Origin: Romboutsia maritimum
Lineage (GTDB): Bacteria; Bacillota; Clostridia; Peptostreptococcales; Peptostreptococcaceae
DNA: 64,000 nt
Reading direction: 5' to 3'
Assembly: GCF_002251085.2 (NCBI RefSeq)
Contig: NZ_NOJZ02000004.1
Location: 85,963 to 149,962 of the forward strand
The position numbers and the translations under genes were made by a program. Each line of letters begins with the position of its first letter. Within the stretch, counting starts at the first letter, position 1. Shown in pieces: positions 17,455 through 25,346 of this stretch. The notes beneath the pieces are model-generated. The model was not told the DNA's origin. It searched no databases and saw nothing but the letters and a program-made list of their open reading frames with translations.

Positions 17455-17484
17455 GAAAAAAAGACCTGTAAAGGTCTTTTTTTT
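17455..17484. terminator. Terminator after cold-shock gene
   Basis: AAAAAAAGACCT and AGGTCTTTTTTTT form the stem around GTAA. The flanking A and T runs allow termination from both sides, so it also serves the convergent ABC lipoprotein gene. Confidence 0.88.
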
Positions 17485-17500
17485 GTGTATTAAATTAATG

Positions 17501-18541
17501 TTATTTAATGGTTTTTATAGATTCATTTGCGAAATCAGTGTTCACTATATTTTTATAAGGAGCTTTTTTATCTAATTCTTTAGCTTCTGTCATAACATCC
17601 ATTAAACGATTTAAACTTTCTTCTTTTAAAATTGGATCTTGAGCCCAAGCATCTATTGATTTATATCTATCAACAACACTTATTAAATCTTCTAAACTTA
17701 TATCTTCAAAGAAAGGCTGCATAGCTTTAGCGATTTCTTCATTAGAGGCTTTTTGAACCCAAATCTGACCTTTGTATAATGCATTAGTAAATCGTTGAAT
17801 TAAATCTTTATTTTCTTTCATGTATGACTTAGTAGTAGAATAAGTTGTAAAAGGAATTTCTCCTGAATCTTTACCGATAGAAGCTACTATATATCCAGTT
17901 TTCTCTTTTTCCATTGCTGTAGCGGTTGGTTCAAATGCAGTTGTAAAATCACCTTCACCGCCAGCAAATGCACCAGCCATTACTCCGAATTGTACATCTG
18001 AACGTATGTTTGTGTTACCGTTAGAAATATCTTGACCTATAGTAAGCCCTTTTTGCTTTAATACATATTCAAGTGTCATCAAAGGTACTCCACCTTTTCT
18101 TCCACCTAATACTTCTTTTCCTTTTAAGCTACTATAATCAAAATTAGGCATTTTTTCTCTTGCAACTAAGAAACTACCGTCCCTTTTAGTTAATTGAGCA
18201 AAATTAACTGCATAATCTTCATTACCTTGATTATAAACATATATAGAAGCCTCTGGTCCCATAAGACCTATATCAGCTTCTTTAGATATTAAAGCAGCCA
18301 TAGTTTTATCTGCCCCTTGAGTGTTTATAAGGTCGACTTTAATACCTTCATCTTCAAAGAATCCTTTAGTTATAGCAGCATATTGAGGTGCATAAAATAC
18401 TGAATGAGTAACTTCTGCTATAGTTACGTTATCAAGTTCTTGTTTATCATTAGAAGAATTATCTGTAGATGAACTACACCCTGTGAGACATGCAAGACTT
18501 AATGCCAACGTACTTGTAAGAGCAACAAGCTTTTTATACAT
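17501..18541 (-). CDS. ABC transporter substrate-binding lipoprotein (ThiY/SsuA/NMT1-like)
   Basis: A 346-aa periplasmic-binding-fold lipoprotein. The signal peptide ends in a lipobox, LTGC (Cys near residue 22). The domain starts with HSVFYAPQYAAITKGFFEDEGIKVDL, the sequence type typical of binding proteins for thiamine precursors, sulfonates or nitrate-like ligands. No permease or ATPase gene is adjacent, so it must use components encoded elsewhere or be an orphan. AGGAAGGGG precedes the ATG. The promoter and 5' end of this gene are repeated, in broken form, at 19213-19401. Confidence 0.88.
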   Translation of the reverse strand: MYKKLVALTSTLALSLACLTGCSSSTDNSSNDKQELDNVTIAEVTHSVFYAPQYAAITKGFFEDEGIKVDLINTQGADKTMAALISKEADIGLMGPEASIYVYNQGNEDYAVNFAQLTKRDGSFLVAREKMPNFDYSSLKGKEVLGGRKGGVPLMTLEYVLKQKGLTIGQDISNGNTNIRSDVQFGVMAGAFAGGEGDFTTAFEPTATAMEKEKTGYIVASIGKDSGEIPFTTYSTTKSYMKENKDLIQRFTNALYKGQIWVQKASNEEIAKAMQPFFEDISLEDLISVVDRYKSIDAWAQDPILKEESLNRLMDVMTEAKELDKKAPYKNIVNTDFANESIKTIK

Positions 18542-18689
18542 ACAAATATCCCCTTCCTAAAAGTAAGTAAAGTTAATAAAAAATTTCACATATAATATAT
18601 AGTATTATTGACATAAAACATTTGTTACCATATTAATCTATTATAGAAGGTAATTTGAAATTTATATTAAATCTATTTTACAAATTAAT
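18451..18689 (-). repeat. Direct repeat, intact copy (5' end and promoter of ABC lipoprotein)
   Basis: This stretch contains the first about 30 codons of the binding-protein gene and its upstream region. It matches 19213-19401 in the same orientation at high identity over its whole length, except for a 50-bp segment (18492-18541) missing from the other copy. Shared landmarks include AAAAGTAAGTAAAGTTAATA and CATTTGTTACCATATTAAT. Confidence 0.85.
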
Positions 18690-18768
18690 CTAGGAATATT
18701 TCTAGTCTTTTATTATGTATAAAAAGGGATAGATTTTATTATAGTTTAACGTGTTGGTAAAATATCAA

Positions 18769-18810
18769 AAGTATTAAATTTAATACCTCTTAAGTATTAT
18801 TTTAATACTT
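18769..18810 (+). promoter_or_regulatory. Two tandem dyad elements upstream of small gene
   Basis: AAGTATTAAATTTAATACCT (18769-18788) and AAGTATTATTTTAATACTT (18792-18810) are two similar palindromes with centres about 22 bp apart, close to two turns of the helix. They lie 70-110 bp before the start codon of the 18880 gene. The arrangement suggests cooperative binding by a dimeric regulator. No candidate regulator is adjacent. Confidence 0.45.
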
Positions 18811-18879
18811 CCTAAGAACCAAAAATGAAGGAAAGCTATTATATATAGTAGTATTTTTACTTCAAAGGAGGTGCTGGAT

Positions 18880-19146
18880 ATGTATTATAATAAAGAAGTA
18901 AGAAATGCTATAGAAAATATGTTAGTTAAAGGTATAAATAAATCTGATATGGACGTATTGAAAAAATATCCAGAAGATACACTTAATGAAATTAAATTAG
19001 CTGATAAAAAGAATGAAGAAAAATATGAAGCAAAACAAAAGGATCAACAGAAAAAGGTATATCAACTTACAACAAATCCTGAGAGAAAAATACTTCAAAG
19101 TATAATTGATGGTATGTATGAACACATGATGAAAAATATAAACTAA
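18880..19146 (+). CDS. Small helical charged protein, unknown
   Basis: An 88-aa protein, largely helical and rich in Lys, Glu and Asn, with a Lys/Glu/Gln-rich centre (KKNEEKYEAKQKDQQKK) and no signal or membrane segment. I start at the ATG at 18880 because AAAGGAGGTG lies just upstream; an in-frame GTG at 18871 is part of that site. The gene has a strong terminator. It sits between the two copies of the duplicated promoter segment, which suggests the local duplication trapped or preceded it. Function unknown. Confidence 0.7.
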   Translation: MYYNKEVRNAIENMLVKGINKSDMDVLKKYPEDTLNEIKLADKKNEEKYEAKQKDQQKKVYQLTTNPERKILQSIIDGMYEHMMKNIN

Positions 19147-19161
19147 GAGAATTAACAAAAG

Positions 19162-19211
19162 AAGAACTCTAGTATAGTAAGGGTATTATACTAAACAGAG
19201 TTCTTTTTTTA
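19162..19211 (+). terminator. Terminator after small gene
   Basis: AAGAACTCT (19162-19170) pairs with AGAGTTCTT (19197-19205), with an inner AGTATA/TATACT stem, followed by a T run. Confidence 0.85.
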
Positions 19212-19212
19212 T

Positions 19213-19401
19213 TAGAAGAATTATTAGTAGAGGGACTACACCCTGTGAGACATACAAATATCCCACTTACTAAAAGTAAGTAAAGTTAATAAAAAATTTT
19301 ACATATAATATATAGTATTATTAACATAAAACATTTGTTACCATATTAATATATTATAGAAGATAATTTAAAATTTATATTAAATCTAGTTTGTAAATTA
19401 A
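19213..19401 (-). pseudogene. Broken duplicate of ABC lipoprotein 5' end and promoter
   Basis: A diverged direct copy of 18451-18689. It lacks 50 bp relative to the intact copy, and the deletion falls exactly between two ACAT repeats (18488-18491 and 18538-18541 in the intact copy), as in slipped-strand deletion. Reading the minus strand, the start codon is followed by TCT CAC AGG GTG TAG, so no protein can be made. The copy ends at about 19401; the remaining gene body is absent. It is the remnant of a duplicated or rearranged locus. Confidence 0.8.
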
Positions 19402-19459
19402 CAAATAATATATTAATTATCTTTAAAATAAAAAATTTAATTAGTAAAAGGAGATAAAC

Positions 19460-20143
19460 ATGAAAGACAGAACAGAAATAAAAAGTATGTCCAAAAGGCA
19501 GTTAAATTCAAATTGGAAATTGCCTGTTTTATTATCAGGGATAGTAACGTTAATAACTGCTTTTGTAACTAGACAAGAAATAATAAATGAATATTTTGCA
19601 TTGTCATGGGTATTTAATATAATAACCGCAATAATAGGTATTTATTTAACGATGCTATATATTAATATAGCTAAAAACAAAGGTGAAGGTATCGTCACTT
19701 GGGAATGGTTAAAGGTTCCTTTTAATAAATTATTAAAGTGTATATTGTGTGCTATAGTTTTATTTTTAATAGTATTTGGAATAGGAATGCTAGGAATGTT
19801 AGCAATATTTATTTCGGGAACTTCATTAATTATATCACAAGTTATAGGAAACATTTTAATAGTAGCTCTAGTTATATTAGATATTGTTATTTCAATATAT
19901 TTAAGTTTTGCCACGTATTTAATTTTAGATAAAGACTGTAAAATTATAGAATCTTTAAAACTAAGTTTTAAGTTAGTTAAAAATTCATTTTGGAAGACTG
20001 TATTGTTTGGATTAAGTTTTATATTATGGATAATACCTATAATAATTACATTAGGAGTTGCAACTATTTGGGTAATGCCTTATATAGGTATTTCTTATGC
20101 TAATTACTATTTAGAGTTGTACAATGAAAAAATAGGTAATTAA
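19460..20143 (+). CDS. DUF975-family membrane protein
   Basis: A 227-aa integral membrane protein with about six hydrophobic helices. The N-terminal SKRQLNSNWKLPVLLSGIV and the C-terminal segment LVKNSFWKTVLFGLSFILWI, TLGVATIWVMPYIGISYANYY are typical of the DUF975 family (usual pattern: Phe-rich helix, LSFxGW, TxG, PY, YxxxA.FY). Function unknown; homologues are often near ABC transporters or peptidases. AAAGGAG precedes the ATG, and it has its own terminator. Confidence 0.8.
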   Translation: MKDRTEIKSMSKRQLNSNWKLPVLLSGIVTLITAFVTRQEIINEYFALSWVFNIITAIIGIYLTMLYINIAKNKGEGIVTWEWLKVPFNKLLKCILCAIVLFLIVFGIGMLGMLAIFISGTSLIISQVIGNILIVALVILDIVISIYLSFATYLILDKDCKIIESLKLSFKLVKNSFWKTVLFGLSFILWIIPIIITLGVATIWVMPYIGISYANYYLELYNEKIGN

Positions 20144-20163
20144 AAATTAAAAAATATAAATAT

Positions 20164-20208
20164 AAAAAGAAGTTATCTTAAAATTTAATTTTAGGATAAC
20201 TTCTTTTT
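20164..20208 (+). terminator. Terminator after DUF975 gene (TTATCTT stem)
   Basis: A perfect-looking stem, AAAAGAAGTTATCTTAAAAT against ATTTTAGGATAACTTCTTTT, with a T run. It carries the same TTATCTT core as other hairpins in the window. Confidence 0.85.
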
Positions 20209-20237
20209 ATGTTTATATTATATATTAAAAAAAGTAC

Positions 20238-20300
20238 TTGTATCTTAGGTGTACTACATATATAATACACTTAAGAAGTGTAATACTGAAATAGTACAGT
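20238..20300 (+). promoter_or_regulatory. Promoter and two tandem operators of ytrA-like operon
   Basis: TTGTAT (20238-20243) and TATAAT (20261-20266) are 17 bp apart, a good sigma-A promoter. Two inverted repeats lie on it: GGTGTA-N12-TACACT (20248-20271), spanning the -10, and AGTGTA-N12-TACAGT (20277-20300), directly downstream; the period is 29 bp. Bacillus subtilis YtrA binds a similar AGTGTA/TACACT inverted repeat, so autorepression by the GntR protein encoded next is likely. Confidence 0.8.
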
Positions 20301-20317
20301 GGTACGGAGGTGAATAT

Positions 20318-20674
20318 ATGAAATTTAGCCCAAACGACAAGGAACCCGTTTATATTCAGATTATAAGATATATAAAACAACAAATTGTAATAGGGGAACT
20401 TAAGCCAGGAGATGCAATTTTGTCAAGAAGAGAAATGGCTGTGAAAATTAAAGTAAATGTGAATACTGTACAAAAATCATATAAGGAGATGGAAGATATG
20501 GGAATTATAACTACGCTTAGAAATTATCAAAGTAATATAACTACTGACCAACAAATGATAAATAATATAAGGGAAGAACTTATAAATGAATCCATGGAAT
20601 CTTTTATGGAAAATATGAAGGCAATAAATGTTAAAAAGGAAGAACTTATAAATTTGATAAACAATAGGTATTAG
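20318..20674 (+). CDS. YtrA-like GntR-family transcriptional regulator
   Basis: A 118-aa member of the short YtrA branch of GntR regulators. The winged-helix domain is at residues about 8-75: PVYIQIIRYIKQQIVIGELK, GDAILSRREMAVKIKVNVNTVQKSYKEME, GIITT. The C-terminal part is only a short helical dimerisation segment. I start at the ATG at 20318, after CGGAGG. It is first in an operon with an ABC ATPase 10 bp downstream, a permease and an anchored extracellular protein, as in cell-envelope-stress ytr operons. It probably represses this operon until released by an unknown cue. Confidence 0.9.
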   Translation: MKFSPNDKEPVYIQIIRYIKQQIVIGELKPGDAILSRREMAVKIKVNVNTVQKSYKEMEDMGIITTLRNYQSNITTDQQMINNIREELINESMESFMENMKAINVKKEELINLINNRY

Positions 20675-20684
20675 GGGGGATTTT

Positions 20685-21377
20685 ATGATAGAAATAAAAA
20701 ATGTAAGTAAAAGATATAAAAAACTTCAAGCATTAGATGATATATCTTTTACTATAGAAGAAGGAAAGATAAGCTGCATATTAGGAGTTAATGGTGTTGG
20801 AAAATCGACTATATTAAAAGCAATAGCAGGTCTTATTAAAATAGATAGTGGAGAGATACTTATAGATGGGCAAAAAATAAATCATAAAATTTATAATAAA
20901 GTTTCTTTTGTTCCAGATGTAGATAATCATTTTTCACATTTTACTATAAAAGAAAGTTTTGAATTTATGAAAGAGTTTTACAAAAATTGGAGTGACGAAA
21001 AAGCATATGAAATGTTAGAAATGTTCAATTTAAAAGATAATTTACATATATCTACTCTTTCTAAGGGGAATATAGCAAGAGTAAAAATAGTTATAGGATT
21101 TGCGCAAAATGCTAAATACACATTACTTGATGAACCATTTTCAGGGATAGATATATTTAAACGAGAAGAATTTATAGGGATAATGACTAAGTACTTAAAT
21201 GAAGACCAAAGTATAATAATAACTACTCATGAAATATCAGAAATAGAGATGTTAGTAGATGATGTTGTTATTATAGATAATGGAAAAGTAATATTTAAGT
21301 TTAATGCAGAAAAAACTCGTGAAGTAGAAGGTAAGTCTATCGTTGATAAAATGAGGGAGGTGTATAGAGGTGAATAA
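20685..21377 (+). CDS. ABC transporter ATP-binding protein (YtrB-like)
   Basis: A 230-aa ATPase with Walker A GVNGVGKST (near residue 36), Walker B YTLLDEPFSG (near 146) and switch His in IITTHEIS (near 180). The signature motif reads LSKGN instead of LSGGQ, as in many efflux or bacteriocin-type ABC proteins. It is preceded by GGGGGG. Its stop codon overlaps the start of the permease gene. With the next gene it forms the nucleotide-binding half of an exporter. Confidence 0.92.
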   Translation: MIEIKNVSKRYKKLQALDDISFTIEEGKISCILGVNGVGKSTILKAIAGLIKIDSGEILIDGQKINHKIYNKVSFVPDVDNHFSHFTIKESFEFMKEFYKNWSDEKAYEMLEMFNLKDNLHISTLSKGNIARVKIVIGFAQNAKYTLLDEPFSGIDIFKREEFIGIMTKYLNEDQSIIITTHEISEIEMLVDDVVIIDNGKVIFKFNAEKTREVEGKSIVDKMREVYRGE

Positions 21378-22191
21378 AATAATGACATTATTTGAATTTG
21401 AATTTAAAAGGATATATAAATTATATTTAGTGTTAATAGGAGTTTTATTTGCAGGTAATTTAGGAGTAGTAGCAATAAAATTACATGAACATATTTTACA
21501 TATGAATGAGGTATATAATTTGCCGATGGAGATTAGTGTACTTAAAAATCCTACAGGAATTGAAAGAATAATAGGTTGTGTAAAAGGAAATATTTATCAC
21601 TTAGGTAACATAGTTTTAGGTATTTCAGTTTTAATTTGCTTATTATATGCAGGTATTATATGGTATAGAGATTATATTTTAAAAAGCAAAACAATATATA
21701 CATTATTTATGCTTCCTCAAAAAAGATTTAATATATATTTAGCAAAACTATTAACTGTTGTTATGATGATATATGGGTTAATAGTATCTCAATTTTTATT
21801 TTGGTTTATAGATTTAAATATAGTTAAAATTTTTACTGGCATAAACTCTCCTGGATTTACAAATATTATAAATGATATGATTGAGGGTATAAGTTTAAAT
21901 ATAGTATCACCTTATATTATAGATTTTTTAATGATTGATGTAATAGGAGTTATACTTGCTGTTATTGTAATATTTACAGCAGTATTAATTGAAAGATCAT
22001 ATAAGAAAATAGGCATAGTTTTAGGCGGATTATACATAGTTGCATCTATATTTATATATTTTTCTTTAATATTTAAAAATGCTAATTATTCAGATAAATT
22101 ATTTGTTGTTCATGTGTCATATTATATAGTTTTATTTATAACATCATTATTTATATCTAATAAGTTAATTAATGAAAAGGCATATTTATAA
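21370..22191 (+). CDS. ABC transporter permease
   Basis: A 273-aa membrane protein with about six helices, of the ABC-2/YtrC-D type. It begins LFEFEFKRIYKLYLVLIGVLF and contains the typical LPQKRFNIYLAKLLTVV segment near residue 115 after the second helix. I keep the GTG start at 21370 (GGGAGG 9 bp upstream), but ATG at 21382 with AGAGG is also possible. It overlaps the ATPase gene, and its partner function is export or lipid/peptide handling at the membrane. Substrate unknown. Confidence 0.85.
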   Translation: MNKIMTLFEFEFKRIYKLYLVLIGVLFAGNLGVVAIKLHEHILHMNEVYNLPMEISVLKNPTGIERIIGCVKGNIYHLGNIVLGISVLICLLYAGIIWYRDYILKSKTIYTLFMLPQKRFNIYLAKLLTVVMMIYGLIVSQFLFWFIDLNIVKIFTGINSPGFTNIINDMIEGISLNIVSPYIIDFLMIDVIGVILAVIVIFTAVLIERSYKKIGIVLGGLYIVASIFIYFSLIFKNANYSDKLFVVHVSYYIVLFITSLFISNKLINEKAYL

Positions 22192-22205
22192 GGGAGGATA
22201 GGATT

Positions 22206-23459
22206 ATGAAAAAAAGTTTACCAAGACTAATACTGTTAGCAGTATTAGCTTCTATGATATTTATATGTATATTTACCCAAATGAATATACCTAAATACAA
22301 ATTAAAAGATATTACAGGGGATAAAAAAGAACTAGATGATATTGTTATATTAACTCAAGAAGAGCAAGGATTGTATAATACAAGACAAACTATATTTTCA
22401 AAAGATAATATTAAAACTAAAAGTTTTTCAAAAGAACTTCCAGTTATGGACGAATATTCTAAGTTGAAAGTGAAAAATAGGGATATATTTGAAGCTTCAG
22501 ATGTTGGAAATCTTACATATAAAGATGATGAAAACATTGGCTTTATTGAATATAAATATCCTCGTTATGATGATTCAGTAAAAGAAAGCTATGCTATAAA
22601 AGTAAATAATAAAAATTTAAAGACTAATAAAAAAACTGATTTTAAAGTTCAACTTCCTAGTTCTATAAAATATGATTGGTGTGGACCTGGACCAAGTGTA
22701 GTGTATATATATAATAATGAAATTTACATGGCATACTCAGGTTCTATAAATGTTAAACATGATGAAGAAGGAAAATTTAAAGGTCTAGATAAAGGTTTTA
22801 TAGAAATATATAAAGTTAATTTAGATACTCACAAAATAAGTGAAGTAAATAAAATAGATATAAATAATAGTGAAGAAAAGTTTAATATAGTTGATGATAA
22901 TATAAAATTTGTAAATGAAGATAAGATGTACTTTATGGTAAATAGTATAAATAAAAATAGTCAAGATGATAAAGTTGAAAGTAATTTAATGTATTATGAT
23001 GTAAAAAGTAATAAATTTGAATATATAAAAGTGCCTTTACATATTAAACAAAGCGAAAGTGATTATATGAATATAAGTTCGCCTAAGTGTAGTGTTAATG
23101 AAAATAAACTTAATATAATAGTACAAGAGGACTCTTATTATGCAAAAGATACAGATATACATTTATACAGTGTAGACTTAAAGAATGAAAAAATTATTAA
23201 TGAAGATAAAGTATATTCAATAGATAAAGTAAGACATATATCAGAAGTTAATAATTTTAAAGTTATTAATAATAAATTATATGTAACAATGAATAGTCAT
23301 GATAAACAAGATAGTGATAATGTAAGGCTTGATTTAGATAATAAATATAATATTTTTGTATTAGATGAAAAGACTAAGAAGTTACTTTATAACGGTGAAT
23401 TATATAATGGTAAACGTATATACCAAGGTGAATATATATTAAAACAAAATGAACTATAA
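22206..23459 (+). CDS. Membrane-anchored extracellular protein of the ytr-like operon
   Basis: A 417-aa protein with an N-terminal helix (residues about 7-26) and a long extracytoplasmic part. It consists of repeated beta-rich, Asn/Asp/Lys-rich segments that look propeller-like (for example DWCGPGPSVVYIYNNEIYMAYSG, given in part, near residue 158). No catalytic motif is visible. As the last gene of the GntR-ABC operon it may be a sensor or accessory of the transporter, but I do not recognise the family. GGGAGG is upstream of the ATG. Confidence 0.75.
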   Translation: MKKSLPRLILLAVLASMIFICIFTQMNIPKYKLKDITGDKKELDDIVILTQEEQGLYNTRQTIFSKDNIKTKSFSKELPVMDEYSKLKVKNRDIFEASDVGNLTYKDDENIGFIEYKYPRYDDSVKESYAIKVNNKNLKTNKKTDFKVQLPSSIKYDWCGPGPSVVYIYNNEIYMAYSGSINVKHDEEGKFKGLDKGFIEIYKVNLDTHKISEVNKIDINNSEEKFNIVDDNIKFVNEDKMYFMVNSINKNSQDDKVESNLMYYDVKSNKFEYIKVPLHIKQSESDYMNISSPKCSVNENKLNIIVQEDSYYAKDTDIHLYSVDLKNEKIINEDKVYSIDKVRHISEVNNFKVINNKLYVTMNSHDKQDSDNVRLDLDNKYNIFVLDEKTKKLLYNGELYNGKRIYQGEYILKQNEL

Positions 23460-23530
23460 AAATTTAATAAAATAGTGTGAAAATTTATTTTTATTGTTAT
23501 AAAATATGAATTTTGCTATACTACTAAAAA

Positions 23531-23551
23531 GGACTAGATTAATTCTAGTCC
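23531..23551 (+). terminator. Terminator after ytr-like operon
   Basis: GGACTAGA and TCTAGTCC form an 8-bp stem with a short loop, followed by AGTTTGTTGTTT. The T tract is imperfect. Confidence 0.65.
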
Positions 23552-23617
23552 AGTTTGTTGTTTATAGTTATTAATTAAAATTTAATATATATAAAATTTG
23601 TAAAAGAAGGTGGATGT

Positions 23618-24334
23618 ATGAGAATTAATAAATATATAGCTTCTTGCGGAGTAGCATCAAGACGAAAAGCAGAAGAAATTATACTTGAAGGAAGAGTTAA
23701 GGTAAATGATAAGGTTGTAGCTGAGCTATCATTTAGTATAAATGAAGATACAGATATAGTTAAAGTTGATGATAAAGAAATTAAATTAAGTGAAAATTAT
23801 GTTTACGTAGTTTTAAATAAGCCTGAAGGATATATAACTACAGTTAAAGACCAGTTTGATAGACCAAGTGTTATAAATTTGTTAGATGGAATTAAAGAAA
23901 GAGTTTATCCTATTGGAAGATTAGATTATGAAACTAGTGGTCTTTTAATATTAACAAATGATGGAGATTTAACGTATAAACTAACTCATCCAAAACATGA
24001 AGTTGATAAGACTTATGTGGCGAGAGTTAAAGGAGTTCCTTCGTATGAAGAAATGAAAAATTTTAAAGAAGGTCTATTAATAGAAGATTATAAAACTGCT
24101 CCTGCTAAAATAAATATACTAGAAGAAAATACAGAAAAAAATTATTCTATATGTGAAATAAAAATACATGAAGGTAGAAATAGACAAGTAAGAAAAATGT
24201 GTAAAGCTATAAATCATCCAGTACAAAGGTTAAAGAGAGTAGCTATGGGAAAAATACGTCTTAACAATGTAAAAATAGGAGAATACAGACACTTAACTAA
24301 AGAAGAAGTAAATTATTTAAAAACTATAAAATAG
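23618..24334 (+). CDS. rluB: RluB/RsuA-family pseudouridine synthase
   Basis: A 238-aa rRNA pseudouridine synthase. An S4 RNA-binding domain fills residues 1-60 (MRINKYIASCGVASRRKAEEII) and the catalytic domain follows, with the active-site Asp in PIGRLDYETSGLLILTNDGDL (near residue 107). The C-terminus has GRNRQVRKM. By length and sequence it belongs to the RluB group that modifies large-subunit rRNA, though RsuA-like targets cannot be excluded. GAAGGTGG precedes the ATG. The mnmM-like gene follows by 11 bp. Confidence 0.9.
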   Translation: MRINKYIASCGVASRRKAEEIILEGRVKVNDKVVAELSFSINEDTDIVKVDDKEIKLSENYVYVVLNKPEGYITTVKDQFDRPSVINLLDGIKERVYPIGRLDYETSGLLILTNDGDLTYKLTHPKHEVDKTYVARVKGVPSYEEMKNFKEGLLIEDYKTAPAKINILEENTEKNYSICEIKIHEGRNRQVRKMCKAINHPVQRLKRVAMGKIRLNNVKIGEYRHLTKEEVNYLKTIK

Positions 24335-24345
24335 GGGGCGAAGAC

Positions 24346-24927
24346 ATGACAAAAGCTAAGCATCTTACGAAGGTTACAGATATAAATAAACTATTTTTAG
24401 AACAAGCTATAAATGAAGGAGATATAGTAGTTGATGCAACTATGGGAAATGGATATGATACAAAATATTTAGCTCATTTGGTAGGAGAAAATGGATTTGT
24501 ATATGCATTTGATGTACAAGAAGAAGCATTAAAATCTACCAAAAAGAAATTAGAAAAAGATGAAATTACAGATAGAGTAGAGTTAATATTAGATGGGCAT
24601 GAAAATATGGACAAGTATATTGACAAAAAAGTTGCATGTGTTGTATTCAATTTGGGATATTTACCAAGGGCGCAACATATGATTATAACAAAACCGAATA
24701 CAACTATAAAAGCTATAGAGCATAGCTTAAATTTATTAAAACCTCATGGTATTGTAAGTATAGCGATATATACAGGACATCCTGGAGGAGAAGAAGAAAA
24801 AAATAGCATATACGATTTTGTTGAAAATTTAGATCAAAATGAGTTCAGTGTCCTAGAATCAAAATTTGTAAATCAAATAAACAATCCTCCACAACTGATT
24901 TTAATAGAAAAAAAGATGGAATATTAA
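24346..24927 (+). CDS. mnmM: YtqB/MnmM-like tRNA methyltransferase
   Basis: A 193-aa SAM-dependent methyltransferase with the Rossmann motif VVDATMGNGYDTKYLA (near residue 28), the acidic YAFDVQEEAL after strand 2, and NLGYLPRAQH near residue 104. These features match Bacillus YtqB (MnmM), which methylates nm5U34 of tRNA to mnm5U; older annotation calls it rRNA methylase. It is 11 bp downstream of the pseudouridine synthase, so the two form an RNA-modification operon. Confidence 0.88.
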   Translation: MTKAKHLTKVTDINKLFLEQAINEGDIVVDATMGNGYDTKYLAHLVGENGFVYAFDVQEEALKSTKKKLEKDEITDRVELILDGHENMDKYIDKKVACVVFNLGYLPRAQHMIITKPNTTIKAIEHSLNLLKPHGIVSIAIYTGHPGGEEEKNSIYDFVENLDQNEFSVLESKFVNQINNPPQLILIEKKMEY

Positions 24928-25094
24928 AAAGCTATCTTAATGGTAATATTTTATAAGTAATTATTTTTGTCTGAAATATAAGTTTTTTTGAAGTTTTAAT
25001 TTGTTAAGCTCCTATAGCTAGCACTAACTCTTAGAACTTATATTCTCAGACTTATTTGTTATTATATAAAATTTCATATTAAGGTAGCTTTATT
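24928..25094 (+). other. Large nested inverted repeat before korD
   Basis: AAAAGCTATCTTAAT (24928-24942) can pair with ATTAAGGTAGCTTT (25077-25091). Inside it, GTCTGAAATATAAG pairs with CTTATATTCTCAGAC, and the loop has the near-palindrome AGCTCCTATAGCT. The result is one long, nested hairpin of about 165 nt in the mnmM-kor intergenic space. It may be a terminator plus leader, or a decayed palindromic element, as its outer arm resembles the TTATCTT hairpins elsewhere. Confidence 0.5.
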
Positions 25095-25134
25095 TATGTT
25101 AAAAATTGATTTATATGAATTGGAGGCAAAAAAC

Positions 25135-25329
25135 TTGAAAAAAAAATTAGAAATAGATCCACTGTGGTGTAAACTATGTGGAATTTGTGTAGAGTATTGT
25201 CCAGTTAAAATTTTAACTATAAAAGATTATAAAATTATTATAGAAGATAGTTCAAAATGTACTTCATGTGGATTATGTGAATTAAGATGTCCTGATTATG
25301 CAATATATTTAAGTGAAAAAAATATATAA
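25135..25329 (+). CDS. korD: 2-oxoacid:ferredoxin oxidoreductase, delta (ferredoxin) subunit
   Basis: A 64-aa ferredoxin-like subunit with two [4Fe-4S] motifs, CKLCGICVEYCP and CTSCGLCELRCP. It passes electrons from the catalytic subunits to ferredoxin. I start at TTG 25135, because GGAGG sits 8 bp upstream; an in-frame ATG at 25096 has no ribosome site. It is first of korDABC. The alpha subunit gene follows by 17 bp. Confidence 0.88.
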   Translation: MKKKLEIDPLWCKLCGICVEYCPVKILTIKDYKIIIEDSSKCTSCGLCELRCPDYAIYLSEKNI

Positions 25330-25346
25330 ATCGGAGGTGTTTAGCT

